Shown: positions 8,949 through 18,617, numbered from the stretch's first letter. The stretch is 64,000 nucleotides of DNA from Fusicatenibacter saccharivorans (GCF_015557635.1 NZ_JADNOP010000001.1:223582-287581); one strand, 5' to 3'. The notes: generated from the letters alone by a model not told the origin. Translations and numbers: made by a program.

Positions 8949-9762
8949 TAAATTAAAGAAATGGCTGGCAGCACCGTATGCCGTCTGGGCTGCCGGTTTC
9001 ATCATCATTCCGCTGATCCTGATTCTCTACTATGCGTTCACCGGGGAAGAAGGCGGCTTTACCCTTTCGAATTTCGCCTACGTTGCGACGAAGGAAAACA
9101 TCAAGGCACTCGGCCTGGCGCTGTGGCTGTCGCTTCTTAGCACCGCGCTCTGTCTTTTGCTTGCCTATCCGCTTGCCATGATTCTGGCAAACCGGAATGT
9201 CAATCAGACCAGCTTTATCGTGCTGATCTTCATTCTCCCGATGTGGATGAATTTTCTGCTCCGTACGCTTGCATGGCAGACACTGCTTGAGAAAAACGGC
9301 GTCATCAACAGCATCCTCGCGTTTTTCCATCTGCCCGGCATTTCCATCATCAATACGCCGGGAGCGATCATTCTCGGTATGGTGTACAACTTCCTGCCGT
9401 TTATGGTTCTGCCGATCTACAATGTTCTGATTAAGATCGACCGTGATGTCATCAACGCAGCAAGGGACCTCGGAGCAAACAGTGTGCAGACGTTTCTGAA
9501 AGTAACGCTGCCGCTCACCACGCCGGGTATCGTAAGCGGTATTACCATGGTATTCATCCCGGCGCTTACAACCTTTGTTATTTCCGACCTGCTCGGCGGA
9601 AGCAAGATCCTTCTGATCGGAAACGTCATCGAGCAGGAGTTCAAACAGACCAACAACTGGAATGCCGGAAGTGCACTCTCCACAGTCCTGATGATCTTCA
9701 TCATCCTGTCGATGGTTCTGATGAATAAATACGATAAAGACGGGGAGGGAACGGCATTTTGA
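8938..9762 (+). CDS. potB: Spermidine/putrescine ABC transporter permease
   Basis: This inner-membrane permease pairs with PotC. It has about six transmembrane segments. The permease EAA loop, which docks on the ATPase, is visible as [22 protein letters not shown] start at 8938 is chosen because GAGGAGG lies 8 bases upstream; an ATG at 8920 in frame has no good ribosome site. With this start the gene overlaps potA by 11 bases and potC-potD by 4 (TTGA). The 274-residue length is normal for PotB. Confidence 0.92.
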   Translation: MKSNKLKKWLAAPYAVWAAGFIIIPLILILYYAFTGEEGGFTLSNFAYVATKENIKALGLALWLSLLSTALCLLLAYPLAMILANRNVNQTSFIVLIFILPMWMNFLLRTLAWQTLLEKNGVINSILAFFHLPGISIINTPGAIILGMVYNFLPFMVLPIYNVLIKIDRDVINAARDLGANSVQTFLKVTLPLTTPGIVSGITMVFIPALTTFVISDLLGGSKILLIGNVIEQEFKQTNNWNAGSALSTVLMIFIILSMVLMNKYDKDGEGTAF

Positions 9763-11660
9763 GAAAGAAACTGGAAAAAATTTACATGGCGCTCATTTTT
9801 ATTCTTCTGTATGCGCCGATTGTCACCCTTGTGGTGCTCTCCTTTAATGCTTCAAAAACGCGTGCCAAATGGGGCGGCTTCACCCTGCACTGGTACCGCT
9901 CACTGTTTGCCAATACAGAGATCATGAATGCGCTGTATACGACCCTGATCATCGCGCTTCTTGCCTCTGCGATTGCGACTGTGCTTGGAACGCTTGCGTG
10001 CATCGGCATCAACAGCATGTCGAAAAAGAGCCGGACGGTTTTCATGGGCATCACCAATATTCCGATGCTGAACGGTGAGATCGTCATGGGTATCTCGCTG
10101 ATGCTGCTCTTTATCATCTGCCGCATTCAGCTTGGATTCGGTACCATTCTGATGGCACATATTACGTTCAATGTTCCTTACGTTATCTTGAGCGTTATGC
10201 CGAAATTAAAGCAGACGAACAAATCGACGTACGAGGCAGCTCTCGATCTTGGTGCCTCTCCGCTGCATGCATTCTGGAAAGTTATCTTCCCGGACATCAT
10301 GCCGGGCGTTGTTTCGGGCTTTCTGCTCTCCTTTACGATGTCCCTCGATGATTTCGTTATCACCTACTTCACCAAGGGACCGGGCGTTGATACGCTCTCC
10401 ACAAAGATTTATGCCGAAGTCCGCAAGGGAATCAAGCCGGAGATGTACTCGCTCTCCACGATTCTTTTTGTCACCGTACTGCTTCTGCTGCTCCTTGTGA
10501 ATGTGAATCCTTCTCCGAAGGAAGAAAAAGAGGAGGCAAAAGAGCGCGAGGCTATGGCGAAGAAGGGCATCCGTTTCCGCATCACGAAACGGGTGGTCTT
10601 CCGCCGGATTCTTCCGATCGCCATGGTGCTTGTCATCGGCGGCGGCGGTATTTACTACGGAAGCCAGAATGCTTCAGCCGGCGGCTCCCAGCAGCTGATT
10701 GTGTACAACTGGGGCGAATATATGGATTCTGATGTCATCGATATCTTTGAGGAAGAAACCGGTATCCACGTTGTTTACGAGGAGTATGAGACGAACGAAA
10801 TCATGTATCCGAAGATCAAATCCGGTGCGATTTCCTACGATCTTGTCTGCCCGTCCGACTATATGATTCAGAAGATGATCCAGAACGATCTGCTGCAGCC
10901 GATCAACTTTGACCATATTCCGAACGCTTCCAACATTGGAGATATGTACTACGAGACTTCCGAGCAGTTCGACCCGGGCAATCTCTACTCGATCCCGTAC
11001 TGCTGGGGAACAGTTGGTATTCTGTACAACAAAAAAATGGTAACCGAGCCGATCGACTCCTGGTCTGTTCTGTGGGATACCAATTACCGCGACAGCATTC
11101 TGATGCAGGACAGCGTGCGCGATGCGTTTGCTGTTGCTTTAAAGGATCTGGGATACTCCTTAAACTCCACCAATATCAAGGAGCTGACGGAGGCGAAGGA
11201 TCTGCTTGTGACACAGAAACCTCTCGTGCAGGCGTACGTTGTGGATCAGGTGCGTGACAAGATGATCGGAAATGAGGCGGCTATCGGCGTTATTTACTCC
11301 GGTGAAGCTATCTACACGAAGCGTGAAAACCCGGATCTGGAATACGTTGTTCCAAAAGAAGGCTCCAACGTCTGGATCGATTCCTGGTGCATTCCAAAAG
11401 ATGCGCAGCATGTCGAGAACGCAGAGAAATTCCTGAATTTCCTCTGCCGGCCGGACATCGCACTGAAAAACTTTAAGTATATTACCTACTCTACGCCGAA
11501 TGATGCGGCGCGTGAACTGATTGAGGATGACGATATCCGAAACAGTGAAATCGCCTTCCCGGATGAGGAAACGCTTGCACGGTGCGAAACCTTTACGTAT
11601 CTTGGCGATGATGCCGATGAGGTTTACAACCAGCTGTGGCGTGAAGTAAAATCAAATTAA
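9759..11660 (+). CDS. potC: Fused polyamine permease and substrate-binding protein (PotC-PotD)
   Basis: This 633-residue protein joins two transporter subunits. Residues 1-250 are PotC, with six membrane segments and the EAA loop YEAALDLGASPLHAFWKV. A charged linker (about 252-283) and an extra membrane helix (about 284-301) follow. Residues 311-633 are a PotD-type periplasmic-fold polyamine-binding protein (QLIVYNWGEYM, then YSIPYCWGTVGILYN). The additional helix keeps the binding domain tethered outside the membrane, replacing a lipoprotein anchor. The start is TTG at 9759, overlapping the potB stop, with GGGGAGGG upstream. A terminator follows at 11685-11728. Confidence 0.93.
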   Translation: MRKKLEKIYMALIFILLYAPIVTLVVLSFNASKTRAKWGGFTLHWYRSLFANTEIMNALYTTLIIALLASAIATVLGTLACIGINSMSKKSRTVFMGITNIPMLNGEIVMGISLMLLFIICRIQLGFGTILMAHITFNVPYVILSVMPKLKQTNKSTYEAALDLGASPLHAFWKVIFPDIMPGVVSGFLLSFTMSLDDFVITYFTKGPGVDTLSTKIYAEVRKGIKPEMYSLSTILFVTVLLLLLLVNVNPSPKEEKEEAKEREAMAKKGIRFRITKRVVFRRILPIAMVLVIGGGGIYYGSQNASAGGSQQLIVYNWGEYMDSDVIDIFEEETGIHVVYEEYETNEIMYPKIKSGAISYDLVCPSDYMIQKMIQNDLLQPINFDHIPNASNIGDMYYETSEQFDPGNLYSIPYCWGTVGILYNKKMVTEPIDSWSVLWDTNYRDSILMQDSVRDAFAVALKDLGYSLNSTNIKELTEAKDLLVTQKPLVQAYVVDQVRDKMIGNEAAIGVIYSGEAIYTKRENPDLEYVVPKEGSNVWIDSWCIPKDAQHVENAEKFLNFLCRPDIALKNFKYITYSTPNDAARELIEDDDIRNSEIAFPDEETLARCETFTYLGDDADEVYNQLWREVKSN

Positions 11661-11684
11661 AGATCTGCTTTCGGGTAAAAAAAG

Positions 11685-11728
11685 ATCCCGGTCAGGAATT
11701 CTTAGGAAAGATTCCTGCCGGGATTTTT
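11685..11728 (+). terminator. Terminator after potABCD, probably bidirectional
   Basis: A long stem (ATCCCGG..AGGAAT paired with ATTCCTGCCGGGAT, one bulged base) ends in a TTTTT run. It lies between the pot operon and the convergent phospholipase-like gene. Confidence 0.85.
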
Positions 11729-11759
11729 CTGTTCTTACTGTTGCTCTCAAAAGTCTGTT

Positions 11760-12548
11760 TTAATCAAAATTGTGGTCAAAGCGCGGGGAAAGCGTTCCGT
11801 TTCCATGGAGCACTTCATCCAGCTTTACAAGCTCCTGCGGCGCCTCTGCAAGCGCTCTTTCGTACAGGTGGACAAGATTCCGTGTGCCCGCTTCGCATTC
11901 CTTCTGCGGCCTTCCAGGCATCACACGGCCGCCCATCGAATCGTAGCAGCCGACCAGTTTCATCGCTCCAAGAAGAAGGCTTCTTACCGCACTGCTGCGG
12001 CAGATCGTGATTCTCGTCCAGAGCTTCATGCCCTTCAGGCATTCGACAATTTCTGTTTCCCCGATTTCCGGAAAACAGCGGTGGATGACCTTGTTGCCGT
12101 CGGTGTGCGGGCAGATCGGCGATGCCGGACGGTATACGAGCGGATCGAGGCCGTCCTCCAGCATGAAGTACTGGTCAAGGCTCGTCTCAATCTTTGCATG
12201 GGAAATTCCAGTGTGATCCACAAATTTCCCGATATACGGATGACACGTCGAATCGAGAAGGTAATGGCAGGCAAAGCCTAACAGATACGCTTCCATCGCC
12301 TCTGACGGGCTCTGCTGATACTTTTTCACCTCATCCTCGAACAGAACGGAAGCCGTCTGCTCATGCAGAAGCGTTCCGTAATCAGACACACGGTTTTTCG
12401 AGAACGGATGGTAATAAAAGAAGATATCCGGCCCGTGCAGTCCGATCAGATACAATTTTTTGTTTTCTCGAATGATCTTTTTCAAATTTGCCGGAAGCTG
12501 TTCATAGACTTCTCTTCCGAACCTGTCGTGTGCGTACGTAGTAGGCAT
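11760..12548 (-). CDS. Zinc-dependent phospholipase C family protein
   Basis: The 262-residue protein begins MPTTYAHDRFG and contains scattered histidine and aspartate metal ligands such as GLHGPDIFFYYHP and FACHYLLDSTCHPY. This pattern is that of the zinc-dependent phospholipase C / S1-P1 nuclease superfamily as found in clostridia. No signal peptide is evident, so it may be cytosolic and may not be a secreted lipase. A GGGAG site precedes the ATG. The natural substrate is unknown. It lies just upstream of the terminator shared with the pot operon. Confidence 0.8.
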   Translation of the reverse strand: MPTTYAHDRFGREVYEQLPANLKKIIRENKKLYLIGLHGPDIFFYYHPFSKNRVSDYGTLLHEQTASVLFEDEVKKYQQSPSEAMEAYLLGFACHYLLDSTCHPYIGKFVDHTGISHAKIETSLDQYFMLEDGLDPLVYRPASPICPHTDGNKVIHRCFPEIGETEIVECLKGMKLWTRITICRSSAVRSLLLGAMKLVGCYDSMGGRVMPGRPQKECEAGTRNLVHLYERALAEAPQELVKLDEVLHGNGTLSPRFDHNFD

Positions 12549-12581
12549 ATCGGTATCTCCCTTCTTTTTTCTCCTGCCGGA

Positions 12582-13205
12582 TCAGACATCCAGCTTGATC
12601 TGCATTTCCTCTTCCACTTCTGCGCGGAAGTCCTCCATCTTGACCGGACTGATCTCCGGCAGATTGTCGGTGGAATCGACGCCGAAGTTCCGCAGGAATT
12701 CTTCGGTCGTGCCGAACACAATCGGGCGGCCCGGCGCGTCGAGGCGGCCAAGCTCCTGCACCAGATTGTACTCCACCAGTTTGTTGACCGCGTGATCGCT
12801 CTTGACGCCGCGGATCTTGTCGATCTCCTGCTTCGTGACCGGCTGCTTGTAGGCAATGATCGAGAGAGTCTCCATCATGACGTCGGTCAGAACCGCCTTC
12901 TTCGGCTGCATGGCGATGTTGACAAGATAATCATAATATTCCTGTTTCGTGCACATCTGATACGCATTTTCAAGCTCCACGATATGGATGCCGCGGTCTT
13001 TCGTATTATATTTTTCCATCATATGGTTCAGAATCCTGCGGGTCGTCTCCGTGTCATGGCCGATCGCTTTTGCAATCCTTCCCAGCTCCACGGAATCTCC
13101 CATCGCAAAAAGGACTGCCTCGATGGCTGCTTCCGCCTCCTCGACCGAAGAGGGGCGTCTTGCCTCACCCAGGGCAGTTTCTTTATTCCTGTTCTGTTCT
13201 TCCAT
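12582..13205 (-). CDS. scpB: Segregation and condensation protein B
   Basis: ScpB is the winged-helix kleisin partner of the SMC condensin complex that organises and segregates the chromosome. The 207-residue protein shows the ScpB core (AAIEAVLFAMGDSVELGRIAKA) and the conserved LSIIAYKQPVTKQEID-type segment. The ATG at 13205 is preferred over an in-frame start at 13247, which would run deep into scpA. With it the gene overlaps the scpA end by 23 bases, the usual coupled arrangement. Confidence 0.94.
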   Translation of the reverse strand: MEEQNRNKETALGEARRPSSVEEAEAAIEAVLFAMGDSVELGRIAKAIGHDTETTRRILNHMMEKYNTKDRGIHIVELENAYQMCTKQEYYDYLVNIAMQPKKAVLTDVMMETLSIIAYKQPVTKQEIDKIRGVKSDHAVNKLVEYNLVQELGRLDAPGRPIVFGTTEEFLRNFGVDSTDNLPEISPVKMEDFRAEVEEEMQIKLDV

Positions 13206-14004
13206 CTGTCTTGTCCTCACTGTCTGTCTCGTCTGTATACGGCACAACTACGGTGTCTTCATCCTCCAGGGATTCAATCAGGATATCCCCGAAAAGCTCC
13301 TCCTGGCTGATCCGGATTTTGCCGGTTTTCATCAGCTCCAGGATTGCAAGGAAGGTGACAATCACATGCGCCTTGCCCGGCTGGGATTCCAAAAGGTCGC
13401 GGAAGCTGAAGCGGCGTTTTTTAACAGCAAACTGCTCGACATACGTCATCTTGTCCGGCAGGCTGACCTCTTCTTTTTCGATCTTTCCGAACTTGCTTCG
13501 GATCGGGTCGATCTTGTCCTCCTGGCGCTTTAAAATCATTTTATAGATCGTATGGAGCTTCGCGAGAGAAATCTGCGAGAGAAGCTCGGAGGTGTCGACC
13601 GGCGTCCTGTACTCCAGCACTTCTCTTGGAAGCGTCGGCTCCTTGTACACGGAACGGCTCGCCTCGTTCATGCGGTCACGCAGCTCGTACGACATGTACT
13701 TGTACATTTTGTACTCTAAAAGCTGCTGCACCAGCTCGGCTCTCGGGTCCTCTTCCTCGCCTTCCTCATTCACTTCTTTCGGAAGCAGCATGCGGCATTT
13801 GATATCCAGAAGCGTCGCCGCCATGACCATGAACTCGCTCATGATGTCGAGGTCTTCCCGCTCCATCTGATGAATGTATTCCAGATACTGGTCCGTAATC
13901 TCTACAATGGGGATATCGTAAATATCTATTTTATTTTTATCGATCAGGTGAAGAAGAAGGTCCAGCGGTCCTTCAAACACCGGAAGCTTTACTGGTATCG
14001 CCAT
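13183..14004 (-). CDS. scpA: Segregation and condensation protein A
   Basis: ScpA is the kleisin that bridges the SMC heads. The 273-residue protein has the diagnostic N-terminus VFEGPLDLLLHLIDKNKIDIYDIPI, an acidic middle (about 100-110) and the C-terminal winged-helix region (about 205-260). scpB follows with overlapping codons. The phosphoesterase gene lies 15 bases upstream. Confidence 0.95.
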   Translation of the reverse strand: MAIPVKLPVFEGPLDLLLHLIDKNKIDIYDIPIVEITDQYLEYIHQMEREDLDIMSEFMVMAATLLDIKCRMLLPKEVNEEGEEEDPRAELVQQLLEYKMYKYMSYELRDRMNEASRSVYKEPTLPREVLEYRTPVDTSELLSQISLAKLHTIYKMILKRQEDKIDPIRSKFGKIEKEEVSLPDKMTYVEQFAVKKRRFSFRDLLESQPGKAHVIVTFLAILELMKTGKIRISQEELFGDILIESLEDEDTVVVPYTDETDSEDKTDGRTEQE

Positions 14005-14019
14005 GTGCTCTGTTCTCCC

Positions 14020-14820
14020 TTACGGTTTCCCGATATCTGTAATAATCAATTCTCTTCTGTTCCAGATGTGGACCGGAATGGTGTGTTCGCCCGTTCCTGC
14101 ACTGATGATCTGGCAGGTGCCACCCGTCAGGAACAGCCCGCGGCAGTTTTTCGAAAAAAGGCGGAAATCCGGCGTCACAAGCCCCCGGTGCGCGCCAAGG
14201 CCCACCACGCCGCCGTGATAATGGCCGGAAAGCGTCAGATCGGCTCCATATGATGCATAGGAGCTGCGGTAGGCAGGGTGATGTGCCAGCAGAATGCCGT
14301 AACGCGCCGGATCCGGTTTTCCAAGGTGGTCCGTCAGTTCCGAAACCGGCAGCGGTCCGCGGTAAAAGCGGTTGTAATAGGTGCGGTCCATGGCATAGCC
14401 GTAGATCCGGACCGGACAGCCGCTGATGGTAAGATCCGCCGTCTCATTTTCCAGATAGCAGATTCCTGCCTTTTTCAGGCGCTCCCGGAGCTTTTCATAC
14501 AGATCGCCGTACTGTTCCGGATACAGCTTCAGACGGTATTCGTGGTTTCCGCAGCCATAGATTACCTGGTATTCCTCCGCAAGACGTTCCGCGAAACTCA
14601 GACCCGGGTCGAGGTTCTCCCCCGGCTTTGCCACAATCTGGTCCCCGCCGATGATGACAAGATCCGGAGCCGCCTCATCGATGACTGCCTTTAACACCGT
14701 GTTATCCGGGCCAAACTCCATATTGTGAAGATCACTGATAAACGCCAGACGAAAACCGTTTCCTTCCAGAAATTTTCCATTTGACGAAAGTTTGTAATAG
14801 GTCGTTGTAAATTTTCTCAT
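14020..14820 (-). CDS. Calcineurin-like metallophosphoesterase
   Basis: The 266-residue protein carries the five blocks of metal-dependent phosphoesterases in order: ISDLHN, GGDQI, GNHEY, LLAHHP and SGHYHGG. It probably hydrolyses phosphomonoesters or phosphodiesters; YkuE-type enzymes are the nearest pattern. There is no signal peptide. In-frame starts farther upstream would overlap the RNase H gene. ATG codons at 14829 and 14820 are the plausible starts. Neither has a Shine-Dalgarno sequence, and a good promoter (14828-14856) ends at this point. The message may therefore be leaderless. Confidence 0.85.
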   Translation of the reverse strand: MRKFTTTYYKLSSNGKFLEGNGFRLAFISDLHNMEFGPDNTVLKAVIDEAAPDLVIIGGDQIVAKPGENLDPGLSFAERLAEEYQVIYGCGNHEYRLKLYPEQYGDLYEKLRERLKKAGICYLENETADLTISGCPVRIYGYAMDRTYYNRFYRGPLPVSELTDHLGKPDPARYGILLAHHPAYRSSYASYGADLTLSGHYHGGVVGLGAHRGLVTPDFRLFSKNCRGLFLTGGTCQIISAGTGEHTIPVHIWNRRELIITDIGKP

Positions 14821-14827
14821 ACCGTTC

Positions 14828-14856
14828 ATTATACTTGATTTTTCGGTGTATGACAA
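14828..14856 (-). promoter_or_regulatory. Promoter abutting the phosphoesterase start codon
   Basis: TTGTCA (14851-14856), 17 bases, then TATAAT (14828-14833) on the minus strand. Transcription would begin about 14820-14821, at the ATG at 14820 itself. Confidence 0.6.
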
Positions 14857-14873
14857 CCCGTTTTCCCTGCTGT

Positions 14874-15608
14874 TTATAAGCCCAATGCCTGTTTTGCCAG
14901 CTGATCGGCTTTTTCGTTGTAGGTGACGCCGGTGTGGCCCTTTACTTTGCAGAAGCGGATCGCAACTTTGGCCGATGCCAGATCGTAAAAATTCCGGTAA
15001 TCGATGGTTCCCTGTTTTTTCGCCTGCCATTCTCTCGTACACCAGCTTGCGATTCCCTGGTAATCGTGATAGATGGCCAGCTCCGGAATATCATGTGTCA
15101 GGCAGTAAGCCATGGCCAGCTCTGCGCCCTTGATCTCGCCTGCCACATTCCGCATGGAGACGAGATCCGGGTCGCTGTATTCTTCTGCAAGATTCAACTC
15201 TTTTCCGTCCAGGAAGAGGACCACACCGCAGGAGAACTTTCCGAGCGCATGCTGATAGCTTCCATCCACGTATGCGACGGCGCTCCTGCCGACACCGGCG
15301 TATTCCGGGTCTTCGCATGGTTTTTCTGCCAGAATCAGGTGTTCCCAGTCCCAAGAAGAAGGATCGGGTGCTGCCGTGCTCTGTACTGCCTTTCGTTCCG
15401 GGGCAGCGGAATACGTTCCTTTTGTTTCCCGCAGCAATGGTTCCGGCATTTTACCGCCGCCCAGAAAGGCCTCTGCCTCCTCCAGACGCTCAAATCCCTT
15501 GTAAATTGCGCCAGGATAACCGTGTACCTGCGCTTTGCACGCATCCCATGTCCGGTAGATGCCCGGAACCTTTCCCTGTTTTACCGCATAGTAATTTTTC
15601 TTTGCCAT
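14874..15608 (-). CDS. rnhA: Ribonuclease H1 with viroplasmin-type RNA-binding domain
   Basis: This enzyme degrades the RNA strand of RNA-DNA hybrids. The N-terminal caulimovirus viroplasmin domain (about 4-48; KNYYAVKQGKVPGIYRTW) binds hybrids. The C-terminal RNase H fold (about 100-244) has the acidic catalytic set: Asp in AYVDGSY, Glu in GEIKGAELA, Asp in IYHDYQG and Asp in NEKADQLAK. A conserved KGHTG loop is also present. The start at 15608 follows AAGGAG. The length (244) is normal for the bacterial or eukaryote-like RNase H1 form. Confidence 0.93.
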   Translation of the reverse strand: MAKKNYYAVKQGKVPGIYRTWDACKAQVHGYPGAIYKGFERLEEAEAFLGGGKMPEPLLRETKGTYSAAPERKAVQSTAAPDPSSWDWEHLILAEKPCEDPEYAGVGRSAVAYVDGSYQHALGKFSCGVVLFLDGKELNLAEEYSDPDLVSMRNVAGEIKGAELAMAYCLTHDIPELAIYHDYQGIASWCTREWQAKKQGTIDYRNFYDLASAKVAIRFCKVKGHTGVTYNEKADQLAKQALGL

Positions 15609-15641
15609 GTTTTTCTCCTTTTCGCGCATGATACTCCGGCT

Positions 15642-16925
15642 TTATGCCGTCCCAAGAAAATATTGTTTCATCGTACATCCGAACAGGTCCCACATGCCGG
15701 CTCTTGCCACGTCTGCTCCATATAAAATCGCAACGGAACCAAGTTCCTCACCGTCTGCTTTGTAAACAACTCTTCCGGCACACTCGCCTTTCTGGATAGG
15801 GGCCTGCACCTCTTCCGGCAGTTCTATCGTTTTTTCCACTTCACCGATCACCGTCCCGCCCGTCACAAGATAGCGGAATTCTTCCGCATATTCCAGTTCT
15901 GCCGTATCCTGCTTTCCATAAACAACCGAAAGTTCCGGCAGGGGATCGCGTTCCCGGTCTATGTAGATGCTGCAGGACGAAAACCCATACTGGAACAGTG
16001 ACGCCGCATCTGCAAACCGCACCTTGTAGTCCGGTGCTCCCATCACGACTGCCAGCATTGTCAGATCATTTTTCTTCGCCACTGCCGAGACGCAGTACTT
16101 CGCCTTCGAGGTGCTTCCTGTTTTCAGTCCCACACAGCCCTCATAGCCGCGGATCAGCTTATTTGTATTGGTGAGGGTGAATGGTTTGCTTCCCTTCTGT
16201 GTGACATGCGTAATCTCTTCCATCCAGATAGAGGAATAGTTCAGGATCTGCGGAAAGCGCTCGATCAGCTCCCGAGACATTTTCGCCACATCTGCCGCTG
16301 TCGTGTAATGGCCGTCGGAATCCGTGAGGCCGCAGCAGTCCTCAAACTTCGTGTCGTTCATGCCGAGTTCTTTTGCTTTCTGGTTCATCCGGCTGACAAA
16401 CTCGCTTTCTGTCCCCGCAATATGCTCTGCCATCGCTACAGATGCATCGTTTCCCGAAGCAACGACAATACACTTGATCATCGTCTCAACGGTCTGCTTT
16501 TCGCCCTCTTCCAGAAAAACCTGGGACCCGCCCATACTTCTGGCGTGCGCACTCGTCGTCACTTCGTCGGTCAGCTGGAGCGTCCCTTTTTCGAGCTCTT
16601 CAAAAATCAGCAGCAGCGTCATGATTTTTGTGATGCTCGCCGGGCTTCGCTGTTCCGACGCATTTTTCTCGTACAGAACAGTTCCGGTCTGTGCCTCCAT
16701 CAAAAGAACAGACGGCGAAGTCAGCCCAAAGTCCGGTGTCATCTCCGGTGCTGTCTCCTCCGTCTCTTCTGTTTTCTGTTCCGTTGTTTCGTTCTGCTGC
16801 TTGTCGGAAGATTCTCCATTCTGCTCTGCCGCAATCACTTTCAAGGGCGCTGCAAGAAGCGCCAGGATCATCAGCAGGCTCCAGACGATATTTCGTGTTC
16901 TTCTCTTCATATTCCCCCGAAACAT
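15642..16925 (-). CDS. Second D-Ala-D-Ala carboxypeptidase (DacF/PBP5-like)
   Basis: This is an exported peptidoglycan D,D-carboxypeptidase of 427 residues. A signal peptide spans about 10-33, followed by a Glu/Thr/Gln-rich low-complexity linker (about 36-62). Catalytic motifs are SITK (S97-K100), SGN (157-159) and KTG (268-270), all intact. The start may instead be ATG 16910, which follows a GGGGG stretch. Relative to the paralogue at 5749-6984 it has a longer linker before the catalytic domain. It lies 59 bases downstream of the cardiolipin synthase gene. Confidence 0.91.
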   Translation of the reverse strand: MFRGNMKRRTRNIVWSLLMILALLAAPLKVIAAEQNGESSDKQQNETTEQKTEETEETAPEMTPDFGLTSPSVLLMEAQTGTVLYEKNASEQRSPASITKIMTLLLIFEELEKGTLQLTDEVTTSAHARSMGGSQVFLEEGEKQTVETMIKCIVVASGNDASVAMAEHIAGTESEFVSRMNQKAKELGMNDTKFEDCCGLTDSDGHYTTAADVAKMSRELIERFPQILNYSSIWMEEITHVTQKGSKPFTLTNTNKLIRGYEGCVGLKTGSTSKAKYCVSAVAKKNDLTMLAVVMGAPDYKVRFADAASLFQYGFSSCSIYIDRERDPLPELSVVYGKQDTAELEYAEEFRYLVTGGTVIGEVEKTIELPEEVQAPIQKGECAGRVVYKADGEELGSVAILYGADVARAGMWDLFGCTMKQYFLGTA

Positions 16926-16984
16926 CTGCTCTTTCTTCCCTACAGGCTATGCAGACGACCGCAGAACTATGCTGTCTGTTCCGT

Positions 16985-18565
16985 TTACAGCAGCGGTGCC
17001 AGAAACTTCAGCGCACCGCGGAGTGCACGGACTGCAAAATTTTTCTTTCGGCAGTAGTCCATATTGATCTGCTCACACTGTTCAAACGTGATCAGCGCAT
17101 CCTCTTTTACCTGGGCAACCGCACTGCTGCCGTACATCCAGACACCGCACTCAAAATGCAGGTACATGCTCCGGTAATCCATGTTGATCGTTCCGACCGT
17201 CGCAACTTCATCATCACAGACAAAGCTCTTGGAATGGATAAAGCCTGGCGTATACTGGTAAATCTGAACGCCGGATTCCAGCAGGATCTCGTAATTGGCC
17301 TGCGTCAGAATATAGACAATCTTCTTATCCGGGATGCCCGGCGTTACAATCCGCACATCGACTCCGCGCTTTGCCGCCATGCAGAGAGCGGTCAGCGTCT
17401 CGTTGTCCGGAATCAGATACGGGGTAAAAATATAAAGATATTTTTTCGCCTGTGAAATAATGTTCAGATAAACATGCTCGCCTACTGTCTCTCCATCCAG
17501 CGGGGAATCGCCGTACGGCTGCACAAAACCGTCTTTTTTAAACGCTTCCTTGTGATAGATTTCCGGCCGGTATGATTCGAAATCGCATTCCATACCGGTG
17601 ATTGTGCTCCACATCTGCAGAAACATCACCGTAAAACTCCATACCGCCTCACCATGCAGACAAATTCCGGAATCCTTCCAGTGGCCGAACCGCTCCTTGC
17701 GGTTAATGTATTCGTCCGCAAGATTAATGCCGCCCGTGAAAGCCGTATGACCGTCGATCACGGCAATTTTCCGGTGGTCACGGTTATTTAAAATGACATT
17801 CAGCACCGGTCGGAACTGATTGAACGCCGCACACTTGATGCCCATCTGCTGCAGCGATTTATAATACTGATACGGCAGTGTCGTCACGCAGCCGAAATCA
17901 TCGTAAATCAGCCGCACATCCACACCGGCGGCCGCTTTTTCCTTCAGAATCTCCAGCACCGTATCCCACAGATACCCCTCGCTGATGATGAAATATTCCA
18001 TAAAAATGTAGTGTTCTGCCTTTTTGAGTTCCTCAATAAAGTGCTCAAACCATACATCTCCCAGCGGGTAATACTCTGTTTCTGTATTTTCATAAACAGG
18101 ATAATGCGCATAATTGGTCAGATAGGAAGACTGCCCCGCTGCCAGGATATTTTCTTCCTCGAGCTTTTTACGCGTCTCTTCTTCCTCTCCAAGAACGCCT
18201 CCCTGCGAAAGCAGAACTGTATCGTAATGTGTACGGAATTTTCTTGCCACACTGGAATGGCCGAGAATGCCGTACAGGCAGATTCCGGTTACCGGAAGCG
18301 CCAGGATACAGACTGCCCACATCAGTTTGTAGCCGGGATTCATTTTCGGATTATTGATAATCGAAAGCACTGCAATCAGGGAAAGGATCGTGACCGCATA
18401 GTTGATGTAGACAGATTTTTCATTGAGCTGCATCACAATTCCGGCCAGCCAGCAAAATTCCAGAAGAAGTGCAACACCGATAATGACCATACGGCTGGTA
18501 AGCAGCTTCAGAATCTTTTTCACGATACGAAACAGCTTGTTTGCTATTTTGTACAAAATTCTCAT
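16985..18565 (-). CDS. cls: Cardiolipin synthase (phospholipase D family)
   Basis: This enzyme condenses two phosphatidylglycerol molecules to cardiolipin in the membrane. The 526-residue protein has two N-terminal membrane helices (about 26-46 and 53-70) and a third segment near 82-102. Two phospholipase D HxK motifs follow: DHRKIAVIDG (H264, K266) and IHSKSFVCDD in the C-terminal half. Length and layout match bacterial ClsA-type synthases. It follows the rpsU terminator on the minus strand with no separate promoter evident. Confidence 0.94.
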   Translation of the reverse strand: MRILYKIANKLFRIVKKILKLLTSRMVIIGVALLLEFCWLAGIVMQLNEKSVYINYAVTILSLIAVLSIINNPKMNPGYKLMWAVCILALPVTGICLYGILGHSSVARKFRTHYDTVLLSQGGVLGEEEETRKKLEEENILAAGQSSYLTNYAHYPVYENTETEYYPLGDVWFEHFIEELKKAEHYIFMEYFIISEGYLWDTVLEILKEKAAAGVDVRLIYDDFGCVTTLPYQYYKSLQQMGIKCAAFNQFRPVLNVILNNRDHRKIAVIDGHTAFTGGINLADEYINRKERFGHWKDSGICLHGEAVWSFTVMFLQMWSTITGMECDFESYRPEIYHKEAFKKDGFVQPYGDSPLDGETVGEHVYLNIISQAKKYLYIFTPYLIPDNETLTALCMAAKRGVDVRIVTPGIPDKKIVYILTQANYEILLESGVQIYQYTPGFIHSKSFVCDDEVATVGTINMDYRSMYLHFECGVWMYGSSAVAQVKEDALITFEQCEQINMDYCRKKNFAVRALRGALKFLAPLL

Positions 18566-18617
18566 TTGTCACCGCCTTGCTGTTTTGTCAAAACCTGCGA
18601 CTTTAAGTTACAAGTAT

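Noticed and set aside
12363-13310. Plus-strand open frame of 315 codons
   Set aside because: It is antisense to the phospholipase-like gene and scpB, and has no ribosome site or family signature.
17679-17685. CAGTGGC, the complement of a B12-box core
   Set aside because: It lies inside the cardiolipin synthase gene with no riboswitch structure around it.
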